Assembly (NCBI RefSeq): GCF_023544465.1
Contig: NZ_JALPVL010000003.1
Span: 62,001 to 126,000 of the forward strand
Reading direction: 5' to 3'
DNA from: Paractinoplanes maris
GTDB lineage: Bacteria; Actinomycetota; Actinomycetes; Mycobacteriales; Micromonosporaceae
DNA length: 64,000 nucleotides
Part shown: positions 40,428 through 49,725 of the stretch, in pieces
Layout: each line of letters starts with the position of its first letter
Numbering within the stretch: the stretch's first letter is position 1
The notes under the pieces: model-generated
Seen by the model: only the letters and a program-made list of their open reading frames with translations
What the model was told of the DNA's origin: nothing
The model's database searches: none
Translations under genes and position numbers: made by a program

Positions 40428-41606
40428 TTCGTCGGCGACGTACTCGGCGATGGCCATGCTCGAGGTGGCGGCCGGTGAGGGTGCGTTGCGCACGGCCGTC
40501 ACCGCACCGAGCCGGTGGATGCGGAAGTCGTCGACCAGGCTGCCGTCGCGGTCGAGGGCCTGGGCGCGGACGCCCGAACCCGCGCGGACCACGTCGGCCG
40601 CGGCGATCTCCGGCACATAGCGGCGGGCCGCCTTCATGTACGCGCTCTTGGAGACCGACCCGTACATCTCGGTGATCCCGGTGCGCCAGTGCTTCGCGGC
40701 CATCCGCCACATCCCGGGCCAGCCCGCGATGCCGGCCAGATCCCGCACCGACACCTGCCCCCAGCCGTAACCCTCGCGCGCGGTGGCCAGCACCGCGTTC
40801 GGCCCCACCTCGAGCTCCCCGGTCACCCGCCGGGTGAAGTGCACGCCCAGGAACGGGTAACGCGGATCGGGCACCGGATAGATCATCCCCCGCACCAGCG
40901 CCGCCTTGGCCGGCCGCACCTTCATGTACTCACCGCGGAACGGCACGATGCGCGGGGCGGCCGCGTCGCCGGCCAGGCCGGACACCAGATCGCTGTGCAG
41001 GCCGGCGCAGATGATCAAACGGTCCACCGTGACGCTGCCGGTCGAGGACGACACGACGAGACGGCGGCCGTCGGCGATGCCGGTGACCCGGAAGCCGAAT
41101 CGCACCTCGCCCCCGGCCGCGACGACATCGTCGGCGAACGCCCGGGCCACCCCCGGGAAGTCGGTGATCGCGGTCCGCGGCGAGTGCAGGGCGGCCAGCC
41201 CGGCGGCGTGCGGCTCGATCTCGCGGATCCCGACCGGACCGACCCGGCGCAGACCCGGCACCTGATTGGCGAACGCCCGCCCGGCCAGCGCCTCGAGCCG
41301 GGTGACCTCGTCCGGGCTCACCGCGACAACCAGCTTCCCACAGGCCTCGTACGCGATCCCGCGCTCCGCACAGTAGTCGCGCAGCATCGCCCCGCCCCGG
41401 GTGCACAACCGCGCCTTGAGGCTGCCCGGCGGGTAGTAGAGACCCGCGTGCACGACCCCCGAGTTGTGCCCGGTCTGGTGGGCCGCGACCCGGTCCTCCT
41501 TCTCGAGCACGACCACCCGCGCGCCGGGCCGGCGCCGGGTCACCTCCCGCGCGATCGCCAGCCCGACGATGCCCGCCCCGACCACCCCGACGACCTCGTC
41601 CGCCAT
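40416..41606 (-). CDS. lhgO: L-2-hydroxyglutarate oxidase
   Basis: A 396-aa FAD-dependent oxidoreductase of the DAO family. The dinucleotide motif GVVGAGIVGLAIAREV is at residues about 7-22. The family stretch HNSGVVHAGLYYPPGSLKA covers the FAD-binding/catalytic region, and PFRGEYMKVRP, FLGVHFTRRV and GSGVRAQALD follow. It oxidises L-2-hydroxyglutarate to 2-oxoglutarate, a metabolite-repair reaction, in the cytoplasm or at the membrane. No hydrophobic anchor. It overlaps the convergent gene by 12 bp and ends the block before the siderophore operon. Confidence 0.92.
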   Translation of the reverse strand: MADEVVGVVGAGIVGLAIAREVTRRRPGARVVVLEKEDRVAAHQTGHNSGVVHAGLYYPPGSLKARLCTRGGAMLRDYCAERGIAYEACGKLVVAVSPDEVTRLEALAGRAFANQVPGLRRVGPVGIREIEPHAAGLAALHSPRTAITDFPGVARAFADDVVAAGGEVRFGFRVTGIADGRRLVVSSSTGSVTVDRLIICAGLHSDLVSGLAGDAAAPRIVPFRGEYMKVRPAKAALVRGMIYPVPDPRYPFLGVHFTRRVTGELEVGPNAVLATAREGYGWGQVSVRDLAGIAGWPGMWRMAAKHWRTGITEMYGSVSKSAYMKAARRYVPEIAAADVVRAGSGVRAQALDRDGSLVDDFRIHRLGAVTAVRNAPSPAATSSMAIAEYVADESGF

Positions 41607-41632
41607 GCCTGACGGTCTACACCACCGCGGGC

Positions 41633-43600
41633 TCAGACCGGCGAGCGGGTACGCCCGGCCAGCGCGTCGTGCACCTCGGCCAGCAGATCGGCGGCGGTGA
41701 ACGGCTTCTCCACGAACGGCGCACCCGGGTGGAGCACCCCGGTCACGTCGAGCATCCCGCTGCTGTAGCCGGACATGTAGACCACCGGCAGCCCGGGCCG
41801 GCGCTCGTGCACCAGCTCGGTCAGCCGCGGCCCGGTCATGTCGGGCATCACCACGTCGGTCACCAGCGCGTCGATGTCGCGGTCGCCCAGCACCACCAGG
41901 GCCTCGGGTCCCGTCGCGGCCGTGATGACCTGGTAGCCGGCCGCGGTCAGGATGCGGGTGGCCGCGCGCATCAGGGCCTGCTCGTGCTCGACGAGCAGGA
42001 CCGTGCGGCCGTCCCCGCCGGGCAGGCCGGTCCGGTCGGCCCGGGGCTGCGGAGCGGCCACCAGCGGCAGGTAGACGCGGAAGGTGGTGCCGACGCCGGG
42101 CTCGGTGTAGACGGCCATCGAGCCGCCGGCCTCGGTCACGATCCCGTACGCCGTCGACAGCCCCAGACCGGTGCCCTGACCGGGCCGGGTGGTGAAGAAC
42201 GGTTCGAAGACCCGCTCGGCGACCTCCGGCGTCATCCCCTCACCGGTGTCGCTGACCAGCAGCCGGGCATAGGTGCCGTCCGGCAGCGCGGGCTGGGCGC
42301 CGCGCGCCTCGGCCGAGATCACGGCCGTGTTCGCCTCGAGCACGAGGGTGCCGCCGCCGGGCATGGCCTCGCGCGCGTTGACGGCCAGGTTGGTCAGCAC
42401 CTGCTGGAGTTGGGTGGGGTCGGCCCGCACGGTGAGCGGCACCGGAGAGGGCCGGCCGACAATGGTGATGCTGTCTCCGACCACCGGTGCGAGCGCCTGC
42501 CGGGCCTCGTCGAGCGCGGCGTTGAGGTCGATGTCCTGTGGCCGGGCGCCGTCCCCGCGGGTGAAGGTGAGCAGCTGCCGGGTCAGACCCATGGCCCGGG
42601 CGGCGGCCGACCGCACGTGTTCGAGGTCCTCGCGGACGGCCGGCTTGTCCTCGGTCTCCTCGATCGCGAACTCGGTGTAGTTCACGATGATGGCCAGGAT
42701 GTTGTTGAAGTCGTGGGCCATGCCGCCGGCCAGCTGGCCCAGGCTCTCCATGCGCTGCGCCTGGTGGGTGCGCTCGTCGTCCGTACGGCGCTGGTCGGCC
42801 GCCTCCTTGAGCGCGCTGATCTCGCGGGCGGTGACCGAAGCGCCGATGACCCTGCCCGCGGAGTCCTTGATCGGGGTCACGTTGATCGACAGCTCGAGCG
42901 GCGAGCCGTTGCGGTGCACGCGCCGGGCCTCGTAGTGGATGCGGCGCTCACCGTGCCGGATGCGGGCGATCACCGACATCTGGTCGGCGGCGGCGCCGGC
43001 GTCCCCGGAGAGGATCGACATCGGCTGCCCGATCACCGCGCCCGCGTTGAAGCCGAAGAGCCGCTCGGCGCCGCGGTTCCACGCGGTCACCCGGCCGTCC
43101 AGGTTCACCCCGATGATCGCGTCGTCGGTGTGCTCGACCACCGCGGCCAGGAAGCCGCGGTGCTTCTCGGCGGCGTTGCGGGCCTCGAGCTCGCGGGCGT
43201 CGGCCTCGGCCAGCCGGGTCTGCTCCCCCGGCGAGCTGTAGATCGTGCCACCCTCGAGCAGCACCTTGTAGCTGCGGCGCAGCGTCCAGTAGTAGATGCC
43301 GACCAACCCGGTCAGCGCGTCCCAGATCGCCGACGGCCACGTCCAGACGCCGCCGAAGTGCCCGCCGGGATGGTCGAGGCCGCGGATCGCCATGAAGGCG
43401 TGCAACCCGTGCCCCACCGAGCAGGTGAAGAAGATCATCGCGGTGGCCACGCCGAGCTTGTTGGTCCACAGCTGGCGGGCGCGGGCAACCGGCACGATGA
43501 TCGCCACCATGATCGCGGCGTAGGCAACCATGATCACCAGGTTGCCCAGCAGATAGACCTGTTCCGGCACGATCGTCCTATCGGCCGCTCCGGGCGCCAT
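41633..43600 (-). CDS. Hybrid PAS histidine kinase with receiver domain
   Basis: A 655-aa membrane sensor kinase. Three hydrophobic helices occupy residues about 14-105. A coiled linker (125-148) and PAS domain (about 150-265) follow. The dimerisation helix carries phospho-acceptor His296 in GQLAGGMAHDFNNILA. The ATPase has VNAREAM, DTGEGMTPE and GQGTGLGLSTAYG. A C-terminal receiver has Asp582 in ALVTDVVMPDM. ATG 43600 overlaps the PPTase end by 23 bp; GTG 43570 is an alternative start. It is the last gene of the siderophore operon. Its output partner is not encoded nearby. Confidence 0.9.
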   Translation of the reverse strand: MAPGAADRTIVPEQVYLLGNLVIMVAYAAIMVAIIVPVARARQLWTNKLGVATAMIFFTCSVGHGLHAFMAIRGLDHPGGHFGGVWTWPSAIWDALTGLVGIYYWTLRRSYKVLLEGGTIYSSPGEQTRLAEADARELEARNAAEKHRGFLAAVVEHTDDAIIGVNLDGRVTAWNRGAERLFGFNAGAVIGQPMSILSGDAGAAADQMSVIARIRHGERRIHYEARRVHRNGSPLELSINVTPIKDSAGRVIGASVTAREISALKEAADQRRTDDERTHQAQRMESLGQLAGGMAHDFNNILAIIVNYTEFAIEETEDKPAVREDLEHVRSAAARAMGLTRQLLTFTRGDGARPQDIDLNAALDEARQALAPVVGDSITIVGRPSPVPLTVRADPTQLQQVLTNLAVNAREAMPGGGTLVLEANTAVISAEARGAQPALPDGTYARLLVSDTGEGMTPEVAERVFEPFFTTRPGQGTGLGLSTAYGIVTEAGGSMAVYTEPGVGTTFRVYLPLVAAPQPRADRTGLPGGDGRTVLLVEHEQALMRAATRILTAAGYQVITAATGPEALVVLGDRDIDALVTDVVMPDMTGPRLTELVHERRPGLPVVYMSGYSSGMLDVTGVLHPGAPFVEKPFTAADLLAEVHDALAGRTRSPV

Positions 43601-44231
43601 CTGAGGGCAGGACGATCACGGCGAGGAGCAAATTCTTTTCTGAGCGCCAGACCCCGGAGAACTGCTCGACCGGGGTGCTGACGAGCGGCCGCGCGGTGAA
43701 GGTGCCGTCCGGGCCCAGGTCGACGTGGGCCTCGGTGAAGCCGAGCCACCGCCGGGTCAGCGGGAACCACGCCTTGTAGACGGCCTCCTTGGCGCAGAAC
43801 AGCAGCCTGTCCCAGGACACCCCGCCCGGCCCGAGCTGAGCGATCCGGTCCCGCTCGGCGGGCAGCGAGACCTCGTCCAGTACGCCGGGAGGCAGCGGCT
43901 CGTCCGGCTCGGCGTCCAGCCCGATGGTCGTCACCCGATCGCTGAGCCCCACCACCGCGGCCCGGTATCCGGGACAGTGCGTGATCGACCCGACGACGCC
44001 CGCGGGCCAGCCGGGCGCGCCCCGGTCGCCCGGCAGGATCGGCGCCGGCGGCACCCCGAGCTCGGCCAGCGCGCGCCGGGCCAGCCGGCGCCCGGTGGCG
44101 AATTCCCGGCGGCGCTTGGGCACGGCCCGCGCGACCGTGGCCGCCTCCTGCGGGTAGAGGTCGTCCGGCTCGACGTCGTCGAACCGCTCGGCCCAGCCGA
44201 CCAGGCCGGCCGGCAGCAGCTCAGCGATCAC
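43578..44231 (-). CDS. Sfp/EntD-type 4'-phosphopantetheinyl transferase
   Basis: A 217-aa PPTase that converts apo carrier domains of the NRPS to holo form using CoA. Motifs: KRRREFATGRRLARRAL (P1 region), GSITHCPGYRAAVVG (P2/CoA), TTIGLDAEPDEPL (Mg ligands) and LLFCAKEAVYKAWFPLT (WxxKE-type P3 motif). It overlaps the N-monooxygenase end by 11 bp and the kinase start by 23 bp. EntD-type enzymes are typical of catechol siderophore clusters. Confidence 0.94.
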   Translation of the reverse strand: MIAELLPAGLVGWAERFDDVEPDDLYPQEAATVARAVPKRRREFATGRRLARRALAELGVPPAPILPGDRGAPGWPAGVVGSITHCPGYRAAVVGLSDRVTTIGLDAEPDEPLPPGVLDEVSLPAERDRIAQLGPGGVSWDRLLFCAKEAVYKAWFPLTRRWLGFTEAHVDLGPDGTFTARPLVSTPVEQFSGVWRSEKNLLLAVIVLPSDGARSGR

Positions 44232-45570
44232 CGATCATCGCCAGGCTCCTCGGTGGGACGGGCGGCACCGGGGGACGCTCGCCGAGCCGGGCCGCGACCG
44301 AGGCGACGATCTCACCGGCCCGCACGGCTCCCGCCGAGAGCAGCGTGGAGGTTATTCCGTGCGCGTGCTCGGTGCCGCCCTGCAGATAGAGGCCGGCCCG
44401 CAGGCGCGGGTCGGTGACCAGGCGGTAGTCACGCTCGGCCCGCAGCAGGTCCTCCTCGTCGCGGCGGCAGTGCGTGCCGGCCACGCCGAGCAGCCGGGTC
44501 GCGTCGACCGGGCGGTACCCGGTGGCGTACACGATGGCGTCGGCCGCCAGCTCGGTGCGCTTGCCGGTGGGCAGGTGCTCGACGACCGCGGTGACACTGT
44601 CGTCGCCGGGGCGCAGCTCGGCGATCCGGGACGCGTTCATCATGTGCAGCCTCGGCCGTCCGAGCACCTTCTCGCGGTAGGCGCGCCGGTACAGATCCTC
44701 GATGAGCTCGCCGTCGACCACCGAGTAGTTGGTGTTGCGGTGGTAGTCGAACAGCATCCGCTTCACGTCGGCCGGGGCGTCGAAATACAGGTCGACGGCC
44801 GCCGGGTCGAAGATCTGGTTGGCGAAGTTGCTGTCGTCGGCCGGGCTGTAGCCGTACCGGAAGAACACCGAGTGCACGTCGGCGCTCGGGTAGTGCTCGT
44901 GCAGGAAGGCCACCGACTCGGCGGCGCTCTGCCCGGCCCCCACGATGATGAAGCGCCGCGGCTGCGGCTCCTCGAAGCCGGCCACCCGGTGCAGCAGGTC
45001 GAGGTTGTGCCAGACGCGCCGGCCGGGTTCGACACCGGGCGGCAGATTCGACTCGAGGCCGACGGCGACCACGACGTTGCGCGCCCGCAGCGTACGGGAG
45101 ACGCCCTGGACCTCGACCTGGACGTCGACGGCGGGGAACTCGTCGCCCGCACCGGCCACCGGCACCACGTCGGTGACCGTGTGGCCGTAGCGGACCCGGT
45201 CACGGACCCGCTCGGCCGCCCAGCTGAAGTAGGCGTGGAACTCGACGCGCAGCGGATACATCGTCTTGTAGTTGATGAACTCGGCCAGCCGGCCGTGCGC
45301 GTGCAGATAGGACACGAAGCTGAAGTCGCTGGCCGGGTTGCGCATGGTGACCAGGTCCTTGAGGAACGACACCTGCATGGTGGCGTCGTCCAGGAGCATG
45401 CCCCGGTGCCAGCCGAACGTCGCCTGCTTCTCCAGGAAAACCGCCTCGATGCGGTCGGCCGGGCGCTCGCACGCGGCGTTGTGCTCCTCGACGGCGATGG
45501 CCAGGGCCAGGTTGGACGGGCCGAAGCCGATGCCGACGAGGTCGTACACCGGCTGCTGCTCAGATTCCAT
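44221..45570 (-). CDS. L-ornithine/L-lysine N-monooxygenase
   Basis: A 449-aa FAD/NADPH flavoenzyme that hydroxylates the side-chain amine to make the hydroxamate ligand. ATG 45570 is preferred to a start 57 bp upstream that overlaps the isochorismatase. Motifs: FAD site VGIGFGPSNLALAIAV; FGWHRGMLLDDATMQVSFLK; NADPH site FIIVGAGQSAAESVAF; substrate region NTNYSVVDGELIEDLYRR; and IVYATGYRPV. The pattern is closest to ornithine enzymes (SidA/PvdA), though lysine cannot be excluded. Its presence with DHB genes predicts a mixed siderophore. Confidence 0.92.
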   Translation of the reverse strand: MESEQQPVYDLVGIGFGPSNLALAIAVEEHNAACERPADRIEAVFLEKQATFGWHRGMLLDDATMQVSFLKDLVTMRNPASDFSFVSYLHAHGRLAEFINYKTMYPLRVEFHAYFSWAAERVRDRVRYGHTVTDVVPVAGAGDEFPAVDVQVEVQGVSRTLRARNVVVAVGLESNLPPGVEPGRRVWHNLDLLHRVAGFEEPQPRRFIIVGAGQSAAESVAFLHEHYPSADVHSVFFRYGYSPADDSNFANQIFDPAAVDLYFDAPADVKRMLFDYHRNTNYSVVDGELIEDLYRRAYREKVLGRPRLHMMNASRIAELRPGDDSVTAVVEHLPTGKRTELAADAIVYATGYRPVDATRLLGVAGTHCRRDEEDLLRAERDYRLVTDPRLRAGLYLQGGTEHAHGITSTLLSAGAVRAGEIVASVAARLGERPPVPPVPPRSLAMIGDR

Positions 45571-45581
45571 CGGGGTGCCTT

Positions 45582-46211
45582 TCACAGGAGGTCGGCCAGT
45601 TCGGCGGTAGTGGCGACGACACCGCAACGGTCGGCGACGTGCCGCAGCGCGTCGCGGTGGTGAGCGGGGCTGAAGTCGGCGACCGCGTCCGCGACCACGA
45701 ACGGCTGGATGTCGCGCATGAACGCGTCGAGCGCGGTCGCGAGCACGCCGATGTGCGCGTAGACCCCGGTGACGATCAACTGATCCCGTGCGCCGAGCAC
45801 GCCGGCCAGCGACGTGCCGGCGAAGGCGCTGTAGCGGCGCTTGGTGAGGCGCACGTCCTCCGGGCCCGGCGTGAGCGCGTCGGCGATGGCCAGCGCGTGC
45901 GCGTCGGGCGGTGGGCCGTCGCCCCAGAAATCCTGCAGCAGGCCGCGCTCGGCGAGGCTCTGGCCGCCCGGCTGGGCCGAGAAGACGACCGGGATCCCCA
46001 CCTCGGCGGCGTGCTTGCGCAGCGTCGCGATGTTGTCGACGACCCGGGCCAGCAGCGCGTTGTCGGCGGTGCCGAACGGGGCCAGGAAGTAGTTCTGCAT
46101 GTCGTGCACGAGCAGGACCGCGCGGGCCGGATCGGGCCGCCAGGCGACCTTGGCCCGGGCCAGGCCGAACTCGGTGGGCAAGGGGTACGGGGTGATGCGG
46201 GGCAGCGGCAC
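45582..46211 (-). CDS. Isochorismatase (2,3-dihydro-2,3-DHB synthase)
   Basis: A 209-aa isochorismatase-fold enzyme that removes pyruvate from isochorismate. Core motifs: AVLLVHDMQNYFLAPF (Asp nucleophile region), VVFSAQPGGQSLAERGLLQD, RLTKRRYSAFAGT (Lys) and LIVTGVYAHIGVLATALDAF. The family's usual Cys position reads Ala-His (VYAHIGV), as in EntB-type enzymes. It stops after the catalytic domain: the aryl carrier domain of EntB (about 285 aa) is missing, so the carrier must be elsewhere, probably at the NRPS start outside the window. GTG 46211 is 3 bp from the EntE stop. Confidence 0.92.
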   Translation of the reverse strand: MPLPRITPYPLPTEFGLARAKVAWRPDPARAVLLVHDMQNYFLAPFGTADNALLARVVDNIATLRKHAAEVGIPVVFSAQPGGQSLAERGLLQDFWGDGPPPDAHALAIADALTPGPEDVRLTKRRYSAFAGTSLAGVLGARDQLIVTGVYAHIGVLATALDAFMRDIQPFVVADAVADFSPAHHRDALRHVADRCGVVATTAELADLL

Positions 46212-46214
46212 GGG

Positions 46215-47792
46215 TCAGCCTTCCTGGATGGCGCGCAGTGCCGCGCGCAGCTCGCGCCGGCTGGTCTTGCCGACGCCGGTGATCGGGAACGCGCCGACGA
46301 CGGTGAGCCGGTCGGGGATCTTGTAGGCGGCCAGGCCGCGCTCGCGCAGATAACCGCGCAACCGCGGCAGGGTCAGCGGTTCGGCGCCGGCCCGCGGCAC
46401 GACGAAGACGTGGGTGCGCTCGCCGAGGTACTCATCGGGCACCGCGACCACCGCGGCGTCGTGCACACCGGGATGGGTGAGCAGGTGGTTCTCCACCTCC
46501 TCGGCGGCGATCTTCTCGCCCCCGCGGTTGATCTGGTCCTTGGCCCGGCCCTCGACGACGAGGTAGCCGTCCGGCCGGACCCGCACGAGGTCACCGGTGC
46601 GATAGAAGCCGTCCGGCGTGAACGCCTCGCGGTTGTGCTCCTCGGCCCGCCAGTAACCCCGGATCGTGTACGGGCCGCGGGTCAGCAGATGGCCGACCTC
46701 ACCCGGCGGCACCGGCCGGTCCTCGTCGTCCACGACCAGGATCTCGTCGTCGGGTGAGATGGGCCGGCCCTGGGTGTTCAGCACGACCTCCTCCGGGTCG
46801 CCGAGCCGGGTGTAGTTGACCAGGCCCTCGGCCATCCCGAAGACCTGCTGGACCTGGCAGCCGAGCACCGGCTGCACCCGGGCCGCGACCGTGCTGCCCA
46901 GCTTGGCCCCGCCGACCTGCAGCACCCGCAGGCTCGACAGGTCGAGCCGCGGGGTCGTCCCGGCCACGGCGTCGAGCCAGAGCAGGGCCAGGGGCGGGAC
47001 GACCGCGGTGATGGTGACCCGCTCGGTGGCGATGAGCGGCAGCACGGTGGCCGGGTCGGGGCGGCGGGCCAGCACGATCCGGCCGCCCGCGTGCAGCACA
47101 CCGAGGATACCGGGCGAGCTCATCGTGAAGTTGTGCGCGACCGGCAGGGCGGCCAGATAGACGCTGTCCGCGGTCAGCTCGCAGATCTCGGCGCTGGCCC
47201 GCGCGCTGTAGAGGTAGTCGTCATGGGTCCTCGGGATCAGCTTGGGCAGCCCGGTGCTGCCTCCCGAGAGCTGGAGGAACGCGAGGTCGCCGGGTGCCGG
47301 GCCCGGCGGCAGCCCGGCCGGGTCGCCGTGCAGGTCGCTCAGGGCGGTGTGCTCCCCCGGATCACCCGCGACGATGACGCGGGCATCCGCGGCCACCGCG
47401 GCCAGGGTGCGATGGTCGAAGCCTTCGTGGACGTCGGTGGTCACGAAGGCGACGGCTTCGGTGTGTGCGCAGAAGTAACCGATCTCGGCCGACCGGTGGG
47501 CGGGCAGCGCGAAGACCGGCAGCGCGCCGAGCCGGAACAGAGCGAAGATCACCTCGAAGTACTCGGCGAGGTTGGGCAGCTGGACGACGACCCGGTCGCC
47601 CTTGGTGATGCCCAGACCGGCGAAGCCCGCGGCCAGGCTCAGCGCCCGGTCGTGGAGCCGCCCGTAGCTGACCTCGCGATCGCCGTCGACCACGGCGATC
47701 CGGTCGTCGCCGGGGCGCAGCAGGGTGCCGATGGTCTGCCCGGTCCAGTAGCCGAGCTTGCGGTAGCGGTCGGCGACATCGTCAGGCCACAT
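46215..47792 (-). CDS. entE: 2,3-dihydroxybenzoate-AMP ligase
   Basis: A 525-aa stand-alone aryl adenylation enzyme that activates DHB and loads it on an aryl carrier. Motifs: [20 protein letters not shown] (A3), [15 protein letters not shown] (the Asn of aryl-acid activators), [13 protein letters not shown] (A5), YRTGDLVRV (A7) and [17 protein letters not shown] (A8/A10 region). ATG 47792 overlaps the isochorismate synthase end by 11 bp. Length and Asn pattern fit EntE/DhbE rather than salicylate ligases, and EntA in the same operon supports DHB. Confidence 0.94.
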   Translation of the reverse strand: MWPDDVADRYRKLGYWTGQTIGTLLRPGDDRIAVVDGDREVSYGRLHDRALSLAAGFAGLGITKGDRVVVQLPNLAEYFEVIFALFRLGALPVFALPAHRSAEIGYFCAHTEAVAFVTTDVHEGFDHRTLAAVAADARVIVAGDPGEHTALSDLHGDPAGLPPGPAPGDLAFLQLSGGSTGLPKLIPRTHDDYLYSARASAEICELTADSVYLAALPVAHNFTMSSPGILGVLHAGGRIVLARRPDPATVLPLIATERVTITAVVPPLALLWLDAVAGTTPRLDLSSLRVLQVGGAKLGSTVAARVQPVLGCQVQQVFGMAEGLVNYTRLGDPEEVVLNTQGRPISPDDEILVVDDEDRPVPPGEVGHLLTRGPYTIRGYWRAEEHNREAFTPDGFYRTGDLVRVRPDGYLVVEGRAKDQINRGGEKIAAEEVENHLLTHPGVHDAAVVAVPDEYLGERTHVFVVPRAGAEPLTLPRLRGYLRERGLAAYKIPDRLTVVGAFPITGVGKTSRRELRAALRAIQEG

Positions 47793-48957
47793 CGTCGAGC
47801 TCCAACCCGAGTGCGGAGAGCATGGTGCCGAGCTTGGCCGTGGTCTCGGCCAGCTCGGCCCGGGGATCGGAACCGGCCACCACTCCGGCTCCGGCGAACA
47901 GGTCGAGGCCGTCCTCGTCCGAGGTGGCGCAGCGGATGGTGACCGCCCATTCGCCGTCGCCCGACGCGTCGACCCAGCCGACCGCGCCGGTGTAGAACCC
48001 GCGGTCGAACGGTTCCAGCTCGGCGATGGCCCGCCGGGCGGGCACGGTCGGCGTGCCGCAGACGGCCGGGGTCGGGTGCAGGGCGGCGGCCAGGGTGAGC
48101 GAGGAGACCGCCGGGTCGGCCACGGTGCCGGTGACCATCGTGCCGAGGTGCCACATGCCGGCCGTGGCCACCAGCGACGGCGTCGCCGGCACCACCAGTT
48201 CGTCGCAGTACGGCCGCAGCGCGCTCGCCACCGCCTCGACCACCACGGCATGCTCGTGGCGGTCCTTCGCCGAGCGCATCAGCGTGGCCGCCCGCCGGGC
48301 GTCCTCGGCCGGGTCGGCGCCGCGGGCCGCCGAACCCGCCAGCGGGTGCGCGGTGACCCGCCGGCCACGGCGGGCCACCAGCAGCTCGGGGCTGGCCCCG
48401 AAAAGCGTACGGCCGCCACCGAGGTCGACGCCGAACGTGTAGGCCCCCGGTTCCCGCCCGGCCAGGGCCCGGACGACCGGGGCGGGGTCGAAGCCGGGGG
48501 CGTCGACCCGCAGCGAACGGGCCAGCACCACCTTGGTGAAGTGCCCGGCGTCGATCTGCCGGAGCGCCTCGGCGACTGCCCCGGCGTACAGCTCGGGCTC
48601 GGGCACCGGGCGCACCTTGTCGACGCGGATCGCGGTGCGCTCGACCGCCGTGGTGACCGGCGAACTGCCGCGCCGCAGCCGCATCGGGACGACCAGGCGG
48701 TCCGGGGCGTCGGGGGCGAACGGGATCGCGCCCACGACCGTCCGCACCTCGTGGCCGGCTGCCTCGGCCACGCCCAGCACCGCGTCGACGCGGCGGGACA
48801 GGTCGGCCAGGCCGTCGCGGCGCCCGGACGGCGGCACCGCGAAATAGGTTCCCTCGGCGAGCAGGGTGCCGCTCGGCGAGGCGAACAAACTCGAGCTGCC
48901 GGGGCGGTAGCCGGCCAGCAGCTCGGCCGCGGTGGTCGCGGCGCTGACGGTGGTCAC
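47782..48957 (-). CDS. entC: Isochorismate synthase
   Basis: A 391-aa chorismate-utilising enzyme that isomerises chorismate to isochorismate. Motifs: [71 protein letters not shown] and [13 protein letters not shown] with the terminal Glu pair. GTG 48957 has an aaaggag RBS about 10 nt upstream. It is the second DHB biosynthetic gene, 30 bp after entA, the largest gap in the visible operon. Confidence 0.94.
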   Translation of the reverse strand: MTTVSAATTAAELLAGYRPGSSSLFASPSGTLLAEGTYFAVPPSGRRDGLADLSRRVDAVLGVAEAAGHEVRTVVGAIPFAPDAPDRLVVPMRLRRGSSPVTTAVERTAIRVDKVRPVPEPELYAGAVAEALRQIDAGHFTKVVLARSLRVDAPGFDPAPVVRALAGREPGAYTFGVDLGGGRTLFGASPELLVARRGRRVTAHPLAGSAARGADPAEDARRAATLMRSAKDRHEHAVVVEAVASALRPYCDELVVPATPSLVATAGMWHLGTMVTGTVADPAVSSLTLAAALHPTPAVCGTPTVPARRAIAELEPFDRGFYTGAVGWVDASGDGEWAVTIRCATSDEDGLDLFAGAGVVAGSDPRAELAETTAKLGTMLSALGLELDDVA

Positions 48958-48987
48958 TTGTTCGGTTCTCCTTTCGGGCCGGGTGTC

Positions 48988-49725
48988 TCAGGCCCGGAGC
49001 GTGGCTCCGCCGTCGACGTACAGGTCGTGCATGGTGATGTGCCGGGCCCGGTCGGAGGCGAGGAACAGGACGGCATCGGCCACGTCCTCCGGCTCGGCGA
49101 TGCGGCCCAGCGGGATACCGGTGCGGTAGGTGGCCAGATCGCCGGCGATGACCGGATCCGGGCCGGCCTCGGTCCACAGGGCCCGCTGCATGGGGGTGTC
49201 GGTCGACCCGGGGGCGACCACGTTGCACCGGATCCCGTACGGCGCCAGTTCGAGACCCAGGCTCTTGGTGAAGGCGGTGGCGGCGGCCTTCGAGGCGGCG
49301 TACGCGGCCAGGCCCGCCCGGGGCACGCCGGCCGCGTTGGACGAGACCGTGACGATCACGCCCGCCCGCCGCGCGACCATCCGCCGGGCGACCGCCCGGC
49401 TGGCGTGGAAGACGCCACCCGCGTTGACCGCGAACACGTCCTGCCAGTCCAGATCGGACATCTCGACGACCGGGCCGGCGCGCAGGATCCCGGCCACGTT
49501 GGCCAGGACGGTGATCGGGCCGAGGCTCGACTCGACCTCGCCGACGACCTCGTCGACCTGAGCCGGTGACGCCACATCGGCGGCGTAGGCGGTGATGCCG
49601 TCGTGCCCGGCGTCGTTCGCCTTCAGGTCGACGGCGGCCACCCGCATCCCGGTCCGGGCGAAGGCGAGCGCGACGGCCCGGCCGATGCCCTGCCCGGCCC
49701 CGGTGACCAGCGCGATCCCCGTCAT
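48988..49725 (-). CDS. entA: 2,3-dihydro-2,3-dihydroxybenzoate dehydrogenase
   Basis: A 245-aa short-chain dehydrogenase that makes 2,3-dihydroxybenzoate with NAD+. Motifs: [51 protein letters not shown] (Ser, Tyr, Lys) and [31 protein letters not shown] and the PMQRALW loop match EntA/DhbA. ATG 49725 overlaps the antiporter stop (ATGA) and has ggaggg. Confidence 0.94.
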   Translation of the reverse strand: MTGIALVTGAGQGIGRAVALAFARTGMRVAAVDLKANDAGHDGITAYAADVASPAQVDEVVGEVESSLGPITVLANVAGILRAGPVVEMSDLDWQDVFAVNAGGVFHASRAVARRMVARRAGVIVTVSSNAAGVPRAGLAAYAASKAAATAFTKSLGLELAPYGIRCNVVAPGSTDTPMQRALWTEAGPDPVIAGDLATYRTGIPLGRIAEPEDVADAVLFLASDRARHITMHDLYVDGGATLRA

